From SKLM01 sp964421785 (lineage in GTDB: Bacteria > Chloroflexota > Anaerolineae > B4-G1), in contig CAYQZG010000002.1 in assembly GCA_964421785.1 (NCBI GenBank), forward strand, positions 1 to 64,000: a stretch of DNA of 64,000 nucleotides, in the 5' to 3' direction. This document shows, piece by piece, positions 14,318 to 24,318 of the stretch; position 1 is the stretch's first letter; every line of letters starts with the position of its first letter. The notes under the pieces are model-generated. The model ran no database searches. It worked only from the letters and a program-made list of their open reading frames with translations, and was not told the origin of the DNA. The position numbers and the translations under genes were made by a program.

Positions 14318-15340
14318 ATGAAGGGCAAGCGGGCCACTATCAAGGATGTCGCTGCTCTAGCGGGTGTCTCTCGCCAGACGGTCTCGCGTGTGCTGAACGA
14401 CAGCGGTTACGTCGCCGATCAGACACGCGCTCGCGTAGAGGCGGCCATTGAGAAACTGGACTACCGGCCCAACGCCGTCGCGCGGAGTATGGCAACCGGC
14501 AGCACGTGCACGCTTGGCTGCATCTCCCCCAATCTCACCGATTACACCTTCGCCAGCATCATAGACAGCGCCCAGGCCGAGGCGCACCGCCAGGGCTACT
14601 TCATCCTCGCCGGCAGCGCTCCAGCTGAGGAGGACGTGGAACCGCTCTTGGAGGAGATGCTGCACCGTCGAGTCGATGGCCTGTTGATCCTCAATCCCCG
14701 GGCCGACGATCGCTACCGTCACGTTCTGCCTTTGATCGAAAAAGGTATGGCCGTCGTCTACGTGGGCGATACGCCACGCGATGAGCGGATCTCCTCGGTT
14801 CGCTGCGACGATTACGGGGGGGGCTATGAGGCGGCTCGCTACCTGATCCATCTGGGCCACGAGGCGCTGGCCACGATTGTGGGACCTGAGAATGAGGAAT
14901 GCACTTTCGAGCGACTTGGCGGTTACCGTGAAGCGATGGATAAGGCTGGGCTGGCGCTGAGTCAGGCACTGACGGTGCGCGGCGACTGGTCAGCTACCTC
15001 CGGCTATCGGGCGATCCGGCAGCTTTTGGCCACAGGGCGTCCTTTCTCTGCCGTATTTGCCCAGAACGACCGCATGGCGGTGGGTGCTATCCGTTCCCTG
15101 CGGGAGGCCGGTTACTGTATACCAGACGATGTCTCTGTGATCGGTTTCGATGACATTCCCTTGGCATCCTATTTCGATCCTCCCTTGACCACGCTGCGTC
15201 AGCCGCTGGAGGAGTCTGGGCGCCGTGCGGCTGATCTTCTCATCGAGACCATCCAAGAACCAGGGCGTCCGTCAGAGCAGATCTTGACCCACGCTCGGCT
15301 GATGGAGCGTGGCTCGTGTGCATCCTACGCCGGTGATTGA
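14318..15340 (+). CDS. LacI-family transcriptional regulator of galactoside use
   Basis: A 340-residue regulator. Residues 5-50 are the LacI helix-turn-helix and hinge (ATIKDVAALAGVSRQTVSRV, then NDSGYV and YRPNAVARSM). The rest is a periplasmic-binding-protein-like effector domain with FAQNDRMAVGAIRSLREAGY and DVSVIGFDDIPLASYFDPPL typical of the family. GGATTGGGAGAGGT precedes the ATG. It heads an ABC transporter, beta- and alpha-galactosidase and galactokinase genes, so its effector is probably a galactoside or galactose (inference). Two palindromic operators lie upstream of its own gene. Confidence 0.92.
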   Translation: MKGKRATIKDVAALAGVSRQTVSRVLNDSGYVADQTRARVEAAIEKLDYRPNAVARSMATGSTCTLGCISPNLTDYTFASIIDSAQAEAHRQGYFILAGSAPAEEDVEPLLEEMLHRRVDGLLILNPRADDRYRHVLPLIEKGMAVVYVGDTPRDERISSVRCDDYGGGYEAARYLIHLGHEALATIVGPENEECTFERLGGYREAMDKAGLALSQALTVRGDWSATSGYRAIRQLLATGRPFSAVFAQNDRMAVGAIRSLREAGYCIPDDVSVIGFDDIPLASYFDPPLTTLRQPLEESGRRAADLLIETIQEPGRPSEQILTHARLMERGSCASYAGD

Positions 15341-15437
15341 TGACAGAAGGAGGTGTCTATCGAAAGAAACGGTGTGATCGTCTACATGTGAACGCGTACG
15401 AAAATCGGGAATCTGTTAGACTCAGGAGGAAAAGAGA

Positions 15438-16823
15438 ATGAAGAAGGTTCTGTTCACGCTAGTGACGTTGGCGGCCGCCATAGGTGTGCTGACCGCCTGT
15501 GGCCCGGCGCCGACGCCGGAGCAGGTAGAGGTTACCCGCGTCGTCACGGAGAAGGAGGAGGTCGAGGTCACCAGACAGGTTGAGGTCGAGGTCGAAGTCA
15601 CCAAGGAAGTTGAGGTCGAGGTCGAGAAGGAGGTGCCGGTCGAGAAGCAGATCGTGATCTACAATTCCTACATGAGCGACCCCGAGCCTCGCGAGGCCGA
15701 CGCCGAACTGGTGAAGATGTTCGAGGAGGAGTATCCGAACATCGACGTGGTGCACAGCACCGTCGCCCACGAGGACTTCAAGCAGGCCATCCGGGCCTAC
15801 TTGACGGCCTCGACCCCGCCGGACGTGATGACGTGGTTCGCCGGCAACCGGGCCCGTTTCTTCATTGATAAGGGCCTGATCATGGACATCAGCGACGTGT
15901 GGGAGGAAGAGGGCTGGAACGAGAGCTACCCCAAGGGCTTCCGCGCGCTGAGCACCGTCGACGGCAAGCAGTACTTCGTCCCGGCCAGCTGGTACTGGTG
16001 GGCCATCTACTACCGCACGGACGTCTTCGAGGAGTATGGCCTGGAGCCACCCGAGACCTGGGAGGAGTTCCTGGAGGTGTGTGAGACGCTCAAGTCAAAT
16101 GACGTCACGCCCCTCGCCATCGGCACCAAGTACCGCTGGACGGCGGCGGCCTGGTTCGACTACATCAACATGCGCGTCAACGGTCCTGAGTTCCACATCG
16201 ACCTCATGCTTGGCAAAGAGAAGTACGACGATCCGCGCGTGAAGAAGGTCTTCACCGACTACTGGCAGCCATTGATTGAGAGTGGCTACTTCGTCGAGGA
16301 TCCGGCTGCCTATAGCTGGTCGGAGGCGCTGCAGTTCATGAGCAACGGCGACGCCGCCATGTACCTGATGGGCGATTTCCTGCGCGACAGCTATCCGGAT
16401 GAGGAGGAGGAGAAGCTCGACTTCTTCCGCTTCCCCATCATCGATCCCGATGTGCCCGTCGGTGAGGATGCGCCCACTGACGGCTTCTTCATCGCCGCCA
16501 ACGCCCAGCATCCGGAGGCGGGCAAGGAATTCTTGGCCTTCTTGGGCTCGGCCGAGGCCCAGCAGTACTTCGCCGAGAAGCTGGGTCGCCTGTCGACCAA
16601 CAAAGAGGTGGACACCAGTGTGTTCGACGCGGTTCAGCAGAAGGGCCTTGAGTTGATCGATGGCGCCGATTACGTGGCCCAGTTCTACGACCGTGACACC
16701 ACGCCCGAGATGGCCGACGAGGGTATGAATGGCTTCATGGAGTTCTGGGACAATCCCGATACCATCGACGACATTCTGAGCCGCCTGGAGTCCGAGCGTC
16801 AGGCGATCTTTGAGGCCGAGTAG
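15438..16823 (+). CDS. Sugar ABC transporter substrate-binding lipoprotein
   Basis: A 461-residue extracellular binding protein of the CUT1 type. The signal peptide ends in LTAC with the lipidated Cys at residue 21. Residues 28-70 form a Val/Glu/Thr-rich tether of VEVTR, VEVE and KEVEVE repeats, characteristic of Chloroflexota lipoproteins. The binding fold follows from about residue 72 (QIVIYNSYM...). CAGGAGGAAAAG precedes the ATG. Two CUT1 permeases follow, but no ATP-binding subunit is in the operon, so a shared MsmK/UgpC-type ATPase elsewhere is expected. Confidence 0.93.
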   Translation: MKKVLFTLVTLAAAIGVLTACGPAPTPEQVEVTRVVTEKEEVEVTRQVEVEVEVTKEVEVEVEKEVPVEKQIVIYNSYMSDPEPREADAELVKMFEEEYPNIDVVHSTVAHEDFKQAIRAYLTASTPPDVMTWFAGNRARFFIDKGLIMDISDVWEEEGWNESYPKGFRALSTVDGKQYFVPASWYWWAIYYRTDVFEEYGLEPPETWEEFLEVCETLKSNDVTPLAIGTKYRWTAAAWFDYINMRVNGPEFHIDLMLGKEKYDDPRVKKVFTDYWQPLIESGYFVEDPAAYSWSEALQFMSNGDAAMYLMGDFLRDSYPDEEEEKLDFFRFPIIDPDVPVGEDAPTDGFFIAANAQHPEAGKEFLAFLGSAEAQQYFAEKLGRLSTNKEVDTSVFDAVQQKGLELIDGADYVAQFYDRDTTPEMADEGMNGFMEFWDNPDTIDDILSRLESERQAIFEAE

Positions 16824-16837
16824 CTCTGTTCTAAGGA

Positions 16838-16868
16838 GGAGCCCGTGGGCTGCCCACGGGCTCCTTTT
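16838..16868 (+). terminator. Strong hairpin with T-run between binding protein and permease genes
   Basis: GGAGCCCGTGGG and CCCACGGGCTCC form a perfect 12-bp stem with a 3-base loop followed by TTTT. It lies 15 bases after the binding-protein stop. Such hairpins often leave the binding protein in excess over the permeases by partial termination or mRNA stabilisation. Confidence 0.85.
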
Positions 16869-16890
16869 CCCAGTAAGGAGGTCAGACCGT

Positions 16891-17775
16891 ATGTTCGGCA
16901 GCAGGATCCGCTCCCGGCTGACGCCCTATCTGTTCTTGATTGTTCCCTTGATCCTCTATCTGATCTGGGTGATCGGGCCGATGTTCTACACCTTCTATCT
17001 CAGCCTCACGGACTGGGATGGCCTCACCCAACCAAGCTTCATAGGTCTGAAGAACTACGAGCGCTTGTTCCGGGATCGAGTATTCTACATCTCACTCAAG
17101 AATAATCTCAAATGGATCATCTCCTTTATCACGGTCCCGGTGGTCCTTGGCCTGGCCCTGGCCATGGCCCTCAATCGCCGCATCCCGGGTGAGAAGTTCC
17201 TCAAGGCCAGTTTCTATTCACCTCTGGTGCTCTCCCTGGTCGTCAGCGGCCTCATCTGGTCGTGGCTATACCATCCGGCCAACGGTTTGATCAACGAAAC
17301 ACTGCGCGCGGTTGGCCTGGGAGGATTGGCTCAGGGCTGGCTGAGCGACGAGAAGCTGGTCATGTGGTCCATTATCGCCGTGGCTGTATGGCGGCAGGTG
17401 GGCTACGTAATGGTTCTCTACCTGGCCGGCCTGCAGGGCATCGATCCTGGACTGGTGGATGCCTCCAGGGTCGACGGCGCCAACGCGTTCCAGACCTTCC
17501 GCCACGTTATCTTCCCGCTGCTCGGCCCGGTCACGGTCATCGTGGTGGTGATCAGCATCATCGACTCGCTGCGGGCTTTCGACCTGGTATCGGTCATGAC
17601 CCGTGGGGGACCCCACAATTCTTCCAGCGTGCTGGCCAACTTCATGTACATTGAGGCCTTCAACAACTACAAGATGGGCTATGGTGCTGCCATCTCGGTG
17701 ATCTTGTTCCTCATCAGTGCGGTCTTCATCTTCATCTACCTATACCGCGTCCTGCAAGAGGAACTGGAGTACTAG
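16891..17775 (+). CDS. Sugar ABC transporter permease (MalF/UgpA-like)
   Basis: A 294-residue inner-membrane permease with six predicted segments. LTPYLFLIVPLILYLIW is the first and FYLSLTDWDG follows it. DASRVDGANAFQTFRHVIFP is the EAA loop that contacts the ATPase. The ATG at 16891 has AAGGAGG nine bases upstream, and an upstream in-frame start would cross the hairpin. It is paired with the next gene as a heterodimeric channel. Confidence 0.93.
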   Translation: MFGSRIRSRLTPYLFLIVPLILYLIWVIGPMFYTFYLSLTDWDGLTQPSFIGLKNYERLFRDRVFYISLKNNLKWIISFITVPVVLGLALAMALNRRIPGEKFLKASFYSPLVLSLVVSGLIWSWLYHPANGLINETLRAVGLGGLAQGWLSDEKLVMWSIIAVAVWRQVGYVMVLYLAGLQGIDPGLVDASRVDGANAFQTFRHVIFPLLGPVTVIVVVISIIDSLRAFDLVSVMTRGGPHNSSSVLANFMYIEAFNNYKMGYGAAISVILFLISAVFIFIYLYRVLQEELEY

Positions 17776-17784
17776 GAGGGTGAT

Positions 17785-18627
17785 GTGACAGCAAGAAAGT
17801 TCTTCAGTTCGCCCTGGCGCGCGCTAGGTTATGTTGCGTTGTTGGTGGTCACCTTCATCTGGCTGGTGCCCTTCTTCGCGGCCGTCATGACGTCGGTTCG
17901 CACCAACGACGACATTATGAGGCGGGGCTTCCTGGCGCTGCCGAATCGGATCACGCTCAACAGCTATGTGGAGGCCTGGCAGCGAGGGGGCTTGAGCCAC
18001 TATCTGCCCAACAGCTTCATCATCACGATCCCGGCGTTGATCATGACGCTGCTACTCTCCTCTCTCTCGGCCTATGCGCTGGCTCGCTTCCGCTTCAGGG
18101 GCAATCGATTGCTCCTCTTCCTCTACGTCGGGGGGATGATGTTGCCCTTCCAGGTGTTGATGTTGCCCGTCTTCCGGCTCACCGACGCCCTGGGGCTCTA
18201 CGATACCTATTGGGGTATCATTGCCTTCCACACCGCCTTCCAGCTCGGCTTCTGCACGTTTCTGCTGCGCAACTACATGCGCACTGTGCCCGGGGCGATC
18301 CTGGAATCGGCCCGCATCGACGGCTGCAGCGAGTTTCGCATCTGGTGGCAGATCATGATGCCCCTCACGCTGCCGGCTATCGCTGCCCTCGCGACGCTGG
18401 AGTTCACCTGGATCTTTAACGATTACCTCTGGGCCATCGTGCTGCTACGCAGCGAGAAGCTCAAGCCGGTCACGGCTGGACTGGCGACCTTGCAGGGGCA
18501 GTACGTCATGGACTGGACCGTGATCGTCGCCGGTGCGCTGTTAGCCACGGTTCCCACGGTGATCATATTCGTCTTCCTCCAGCGGTACTTCATTGAGGGA
18601 TTGACGCTGGGCGCGACTAAAGGCTAG
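17785..18627 (+). CDS. Sugar ABC transporter permease (MalG/UgpE-like)
   Basis: A 280-residue partner permease with six predicted membrane segments. ESARIDGCSEFRIWWQIMMP is its EAA loop and the C-terminal QRYFIEGLTLGATKG is a MalG-family ending. GTG start at 17785 with AGGAGGG upstream, nine bases after the previous gene. Confidence 0.93.
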   Translation: MTARKFFSSPWRALGYVALLVVTFIWLVPFFAAVMTSVRTNDDIMRRGFLALPNRITLNSYVEAWQRGGLSHYLPNSFIITIPALIMTLLLSSLSAYALARFRFRGNRLLLFLYVGGMMLPFQVLMLPVFRLTDALGLYDTYWGIIAFHTAFQLGFCTFLLRNYMRTVPGAILESARIDGCSEFRIWWQIMMPLTLPAIAALATLEFTWIFNDYLWAIVLLRSEKLKPVTAGLATLQGQYVMDWTVIVAGALLATVPTVIIFVFLQRYFIEGLTLGATKG

Positions 18628-18679
18628 AGAGGGGCTGCGCATGGCGCATCATATTTCACGCACCACACTAGGAGTCTAC

Positions 18680-20689
18680 ATGCTGTACTACGGCTGCGAT
18701 TACTACCCTGAACACTGGCCTCAGTCCCGTTGGGAGGAAGACGCGCGCTTGATGGAGCAGGCGGGCTTCAACGTGGCTCGGATCGGCGAATTTGCGTGGA
18801 CCAAGATGGAGCCGACCGAGGGCTGCTACGACTGGCAGTGGCTCGATCGGGCCATCGGCATCCTCGCCGATCACCACCTTCAGGTGGTGCTGGGCACGCC
18901 GACGGCCGCACCACCGCCCTGGCTGACCACGGATCATCCCGAGATCCTGCCCCGGGATGAAGTGCGTCGCGTGCGGCACGCGGGCAGTCGTCGCCACTAC
19001 TGCCCCAGCAGTCCCGTCTATCGCGACTACACGCGGAAGATCGTTACCTCACTGGCCGAGCGGTACGGTGGCGATGAGCGCGTCATCGGCTGGCAGACCG
19101 ACAATGAGTTCGGTTGTCATGATACCGGTCGCTGCTACTGCGACGTCTGTGCCGCGCGCTTCCGCGCCTGGCTGCAGGAGCGCTACGGAACCCTGGATGC
19201 CTTGAACGAGGCCTGGGGTAGCGTCTTCTGGTCCGCTCTCTACTCGGATTGGGAGGAGATTCCTCTGCCCTGGGCGGCACCTGCCGAGCACAACCCCAGC
19301 CACGTGCTGGACTTCTATCGCTTCAGCAGCGATTCACTGCGCGACTACCAGCAGCTGCAGATCGACATCCTGCGAGAGCACGCCCCTGACCAGTTCATCA
19401 CCCACAATTTCATGTTGTTCCACTCGCGGGAGATGGACGGCTACGACCTGGCTGCGCCGCTTGATTTTGTCTCCTGGGACAACTACCATTTTCATGGGGC
19501 GATGCCCGCTATCGTGGCGGCCACCCACGATTTGCGTTGGGGTATGAAGCGCCGCAACTATTGGGTGATGGAGCAGCAGGTGAGCAACGTCAACTGGGCT
19601 CCCTACAATCCTATCTTCCGCCCTGGCGAGGTGGGCCTCAAGGTATGGCAGAGTGTGGCCCATGGGGCCGATGGCATTGTCTACTTCCGCTGGCGGGCGG
19701 CAACGTTGGGGGCAGAGCTGTATCACTCCGGCTTGCTGGATCACGGGGGGCGGCCCACGCGCGGTTACGCCGAGGCCAGCGAGATTGGCCAGGCCTTGCT
19801 GACCCTGGCTCCGCTCCTGCAGGAGAGCGTCCCTCAGGCCGAGGTTGTCCTTCTCCACGACTACGCGTCGCGCTGGTCGTTGGATCTGCAGCCGCACAAT
19901 CGAGACCTGAGCGACGACGAGGCATTCCGGCGCGCCTTGATGGGACCCTACGAAGCGCTCTGGCGGCGCAACGTGTCGGTGCACATCCTGCCCGCCCGCG
20001 ACAACGGCTGCGTCAGCCACGATATTTCGGATTACAAGGTCGTCGTTCTCCCAGCGCTGAATCTACTGAGCCGTGTGGACGCCGAGCGGTTGGCGGCCTA
20101 TGTAGAGGGCGGTGGCGCCCTGATTGCCACGGCGCGCTCGGGCTTCAAGGATCGGCGCGGGCAGGTGCCGGGCCCACCGCCGGGTCATCTGGCCGATCTG
20201 ATGGGCGTCACCGTCGAGGCATTCGACTCGCTCCCGCCGGAGCGGGTCAATCGTGTGCGATTTGTGGAGGGCCCAACAGGGAGAGCACCGGTCTCGCTCT
20301 GGTTTGAGGTGCTGACCCCCACGGTGGCGCGTCCGCTGGCCGTCTATGAGGACGAGTGTTACGCCGGGCGTCCGGCGGTCACCATACGGGAGCTGGGCCA
20401 GGGTCAGGCGATCTATGTGGGCGTGTTGGCGGGGTCAGATTTCTACAGGCTGCTGTTCGACTGGCTGCTGCCGACGGCGGACGTGGCGCTGCCCCTGGAG
20501 ACGCCCGACGGTGTCGAGGCGGTGGAGCGGGTTGGGCCGGCGGGGAGCATCCTATTTCTGCTCAATCACAACTCTGCGCCGGCGACGGTGATGCTGCCGA
20601 AGGGGACCGTGGACGCGTTGACCGGCAGCCCATGCGGACCCTCGATAGAGATGCCCGCGCGCGGGATCGTGGTCTGCCGGCACCGGTAA
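18680..20689 (+). CDS. Beta-galactosidase, GH42
   Basis: A 669-residue GH42 enzyme hydrolysing terminal beta-galactosides. YGCDYYPEHWP and GEFAWTKMEP mark the N-terminal TIM barrel, WQTDNEFGCHD holds the acid/base Glu, and the WVMEQQVSNVNW region holds the nucleophile Glu. A cysteine cluster (CHDTGRCYCDVC) matches the zinc site of GH42 trimers. Trimerisation and beta domains follow. The ATG at 18680 has AGGAG five bases upstream; an ATG at 18641 would add 13 residues. No signal peptide, so it acts in the cytoplasm on imported oligosaccharide. Confidence 0.95.
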   Translation: MLYYGCDYYPEHWPQSRWEEDARLMEQAGFNVARIGEFAWTKMEPTEGCYDWQWLDRAIGILADHHLQVVLGTPTAAPPPWLTTDHPEILPRDEVRRVRHAGSRRHYCPSSPVYRDYTRKIVTSLAERYGGDERVIGWQTDNEFGCHDTGRCYCDVCAARFRAWLQERYGTLDALNEAWGSVFWSALYSDWEEIPLPWAAPAEHNPSHVLDFYRFSSDSLRDYQQLQIDILREHAPDQFITHNFMLFHSREMDGYDLAAPLDFVSWDNYHFHGAMPAIVAATHDLRWGMKRRNYWVMEQQVSNVNWAPYNPIFRPGEVGLKVWQSVAHGADGIVYFRWRAATLGAELYHSGLLDHGGRPTRGYAEASEIGQALLTLAPLLQESVPQAEVVLLHDYASRWSLDLQPHNRDLSDDEAFRRALMGPYEALWRRNVSVHILPARDNGCVSHDISDYKVVVLPALNLLSRVDAERLAAYVEGGGALIATARSGFKDRRGQVPGPPPGHLADLMGVTVEAFDSLPPERVNRVRFVEGPTGRAPVSLWFEVLTPTVARPLAVYEDECYAGRPAVTIRELGQGQAIYVGVLAGSDFYRLLFDWLLPTADVALPLETPDGVEAVERVGPAGSILFLLNHNSAPATVMLPKGTVDALTGSPCGPSIEMPARGIVVCRHR

Positions 20690-20714
20690 GGCAATTGGAG
20701 CTGTCGAGATCTCT

Positions 20715-22139
20715 ATGCCAAAGATTGCGTTCATTGGTGCCGGTAGCACGGTCTTCGCCAAACGCTTGTTGGTCGATATCCTCTGCTTTCCGGCATTGGC
20801 CGATGTCACAATCAGCCTTCAAGACATCGACATTGAGCGCCTACACACGTCAGAAGTCGTAAGCCGCAAGGTGGCCCAGTCCCTGGGGGTAAATCCGACG
20901 ATCAAGGCTACAACTGATCGTCGGGCCGCCCTGGAAGGTGCTGATTATGCCATATGCATGATCCAGGTAGGCGGCTACGAGCCGGCCACGGTGATCGACT
21001 TCGAAATACCCAAGTCATACGGCCTGCGTCAGACCATCGGCGACACCCTGGGCATCGGTGGCATCATGCGTGGGCTGCGCACCATACCGGTTCTGCTGGA
21101 GATGTGCCGCGATATGGAGGACCTCTGCCCTGACGTCACCTTCCTAAACTACGTCAACCCGATGGCTATGAACTGCTGTGCGCTCAGTCGAGCCAGCGCC
21201 ATCAACACCATCGGTCTGTGTCACAGCGTTCAGGGCACCGCCAGGCAGCTGGCTGCGGACATCGACGTGCCGATTGAGGAGATCGACTACCTGTGCGCGG
21301 GCATCAATCACTTGGCGTTCTATCTGCGCTTTGAGCGCAAGATGGAGGGTGGCGTGGAGAACCTCTATCCACGCATCCGCCGGGTGATTGAGGAGGATCG
21401 CGTTCCCGCTTGGAACCGGGTGCGCTATGAAGTCTTCTCCAAGCTCGGCTACTTCGTCACCGAGTCGAGCGAGCATTTCGCCGAGTATGTGCCCTGGTTT
21501 ATCAAACGGGATCGCCCTGACTTGATTGAGCGATTCAATATCCCACTCGATGAGTATCCTCATCGCTGCGAGAACCAGATCGCTATGTGGAACGTGATGC
21601 GCGATTGGATGGAGCACACCGATACCTCCATTGATGAGCCGCCGGCCGGTGTGATCAACGAACTGCGTGAACGATTGGGCACGGACGAGGTGGCGTCTGG
21701 CTTTGTGCAAGAGGTCTTCACCATGAGGCCCAGTCACGAGTACGCTGCTCAAATCATCCATAGCATGGAGACGGGCGCGCCCAGGGTGATATACGGCAAT
21801 GTCCCTAACCGCGGGCTTATCGACAACTTGCCTGAGGGCTGCATCGTGGAAGTGCCATGTCTGGTGAATGAGAACGGCGTGCGGCCGACTCGGGTCGGCG
21901 CGCTGCCGCCGCACTTGGCCGCTTTGATGCGGACGAACGTCAACGTGCAGGCGCTCACCGTCGAGGCGGCCCTGACTCGGAGACGGGAGCACATCTATCA
22001 CGCGGCGATGCTCGATCCACACACCGCTGCAGAGTTGGATCTGGATCAGATCTGGCGTCTGGTGGATGACTTGATCGAGGCGCACGGCGATTGGCTACCT
22101 ACGTATCGCTTGGCGCACCCGCTTGGAGTCCTCCACTGA
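20715..22139 (+). CDS. melA: Alpha-galactosidase, GH4 (NAD- and Mn-dependent)
   Basis: A 474-residue GH4 glycosidase. MPKIAFIGAGSTVFAK is the NAD-binding start, NYVNPMAMN and GLCHSVQGTA contain the conserved Asn and metal-binding Cys, and CAGINHLAFYL is a further active-site motif. GH4 enzymes use redox-assisted elimination. The length and CHSVQGT version favour alpha-galactosidase over 6-phospho-glycosidases. It starts 25 bases after the GH42 gene, giving the operon both alpha- and beta-galactosidase activity. Confidence 0.9.
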   Translation: MPKIAFIGAGSTVFAKRLLVDILCFPALADVTISLQDIDIERLHTSEVVSRKVAQSLGVNPTIKATTDRRAALEGADYAICMIQVGGYEPATVIDFEIPKSYGLRQTIGDTLGIGGIMRGLRTIPVLLEMCRDMEDLCPDVTFLNYVNPMAMNCCALSRASAINTIGLCHSVQGTARQLAADIDVPIEEIDYLCAGINHLAFYLRFERKMEGGVENLYPRIRRVIEEDRVPAWNRVRYEVFSKLGYFVTESSEHFAEYVPWFIKRDRPDLIERFNIPLDEYPHRCENQIAMWNVMRDWMEHTDTSIDEPPAGVINELRERLGTDEVASGFVQEVFTMRPSHEYAAQIIHSMETGAPRVIYGNVPNRGLIDNLPEGCIVEVPCLVNENGVRPTRVGALPPHLAALMRTNVNVQALTVEAALTRRREHIYHAAMLDPHTAAELDLDQIWRLVDDLIEAHGDWLPTYRLAHPLGVLH

Positions 22140-22182
22140 TCTTTGTAGAGTTCCCTCTTGTGAGTAAGGTGGTAGCAGAGCT

Positions 22183-23328
<1,146 letters not shown>

Positions 23329-23338
23329 AATCCTCCTC

Positions 23339-23393
23339 CTCCGACGGCGGACGATGGACGATGGAGGGTGAACGATGGACGGGGGAGAGCGGG
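23339..23393. repeat. Family F repeat (GGACGATGGACGGGGGAGAGCG)-like block
   Basis: Purine-rich units GGCGGACGATGGACGATGG and GATGGACGGGGGAGAGCG follow galK. Related blocks lie at 31199-31226 and 40251-40276. The block runs directly into the nifU-like gene fragment at 23394. Confidence 0.75.
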
Positions 23394-23481
23394 CGCTCTA
23401 CTCGGAAGTTGTGATTCGCGAAGCACAGGCTCCGAAGAACGTCGGGCAAATGGTTGATGCGGACTGGCACGGTGTCTTCCA
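23394..23481 (+). pseudogene. Fragment of a NifU-like scaffold gene
   Basis: About 82 bases from GCTCTACTCGGAAGTTGTG to GACTGGCACGGTGTC match the intact NifU-like gene at 44957-45038 with roughly six differences. They encode LYSEVVIREAQAPKNVGQ and MVDADWHGV. Homology stops abruptly on both sides, against a family F repeat on the left and the SAF-domain remnant on the right. There is no start or continuation, so this is a gene scar, not a functional gene. Confidence 0.85.
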
Positions 23482-23674
23482 CTGGCCGCGGCTCTGAGCC
23501 CAGGGTGTGGTCGCGGCGAGAATCACGCAGCCCCAGGTTGTGTTTATGGACGTGCTCGCCAACACGAGTATTGTCCGTTGCAAACCCGATCACCTGTCCG
23601 TAGCGGAAAATCGGCGCATCGATGCGGATCTCCTCCAAGGCGATCTTGTGCCCGCTGGGGATGGATTGGCGCAT
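23482..23674 (-). pseudogene. Remnant of an altronate/galactarate dehydratase small (SAF-domain) subunit
   Basis: On the minus strand, IPSGHKIALEEI, FRYGQVIGFATDN and RVGEHVHKHNLGL match the C-terminal half of the SAF domain of UxaA-type dehydratases. It continues through a divergent DSRRDHTLGSEPRP segment. The first half of the domain is missing and the 3' end meets the nifU fragment. It is therefore probably truncated at both ends. Weakly, it could be a short expressed peptide from an ATG at 23672-23674. Confidence 0.65.
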
Positions 23675-23756
23675 GGTGATCTCTTTCCTGTCCGTATCTC
23701 ATGCCAGGGTTGATCCACGTCAAATAGTCGCCCCATTCTATCTGCGGCGTTGCTCC

Positions 23757-23785
23757 TTGACAAGCAGGTCGCCAGGTTGTATACT
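23757..23785 (+). promoter_or_regulatory. Predicted promoter of the ferredoxin-AOR operon
   Basis: TTGACA (23757-23762) and TATACT (23780-23785) with a 17-base spacer, about 117 bases upstream of the ferredoxin start. The 5' leader contains GGGTATTGTCGAGGATACCC, an imperfect hairpin. Confidence 0.82.
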
Positions 23786-23901
23786 GAACCACCCTGCATG
23801 CTGTGGGTATTGTCGAGGATACCCACGGATGCGGCGTGGGATGTGGCGCAATTCCCGACGAAGTTGATGCCTTGTCATCTATGGTTGCCGAGGAAGGGAA
23901 A

Positions 23902-24318
23902 GTGACAAAGCGCCTTTCTGTCGTTGACATAGACCGTTGCGTCGGTTGCCAATCGTGTATGTTCGCCTGCAGTCGGCGGACGGGGCAAGGTGGGCTGGCA
24001 GCCTCTCGCATCGGGGTTCACTCGGCGGGCGGGATGCGCCGCGGATTCGTCGTCGTGGTCTGCCGGGCCTGCGCCGATCCGCCGTGCGCCCGCGTCTGTC
24101 CCACCGATGCGCTGGTGCCGCGGGAGGGGGGCGGCGTGCGGCTGAAGGACGATCTGTGCATCGGCTGCGGGCACTGCGTTGAGGCCTGTCCGCTGGGTGC
24201 GGTCTTCTGGGACACAGCACAGAACAAGCCCCAGATCTGCGTCTACTGCGGCTATTGTGCTCCCTATTGCCCCTACGACGTCATCGCGTTGGAGGAGGTG
24301 GGCCATGCTGAAGCGTGA
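23902..24318 (+). CDS. Polyferredoxin (four [4Fe-4S] clusters), AOR-associated electron carrier
   Basis: A 138-residue protein with four cysteine quartets: CVGCQSCMFAC, CRACADPPCARVC, CIGCGHCVEAC and CVYCGYCAPYC. It resembles the HycB/DmsB-like small subunits encoded with tungsten aldehyde oxidoreductases. I chose GTG at 23902 with AGGAAGG just upstream; the ATG at 23881 lacks a ribosome-binding site. It overlaps the AOR start by 14 bases, so the pair is translationally coupled. It should pass electrons between AOR and ferredoxin or NAD systems in the cytoplasm. Confidence 0.88.
   Translation: MTKRLSVVDIDRCVGCQSCMFACSRRTGQGGLAASRIGVHSAGGMRRGFVVVVCRACADPPCARVCPTDALVPREGGGVRLKDDLCIGCGHCVEACPLGAVFWDTAQNKPQICVYCGYCAPYCPYDVIALEEVGHAEA

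Noticed and set aside
16838..16868. End of the galactoside transport operon at the hairpin
   Set aside because: The two permease genes follow at once with good ribosome-binding sites and no new promoter, so the hairpin more likely tunes relative expression.
19334..20020. Antisense ORFs across GH42, AOR, PGM and PHA synthase genes
   Set aside because: They arise from GC-rich codon bias opposite well-supported genes, and their translations show no domain motifs or ribosome-binding sites.
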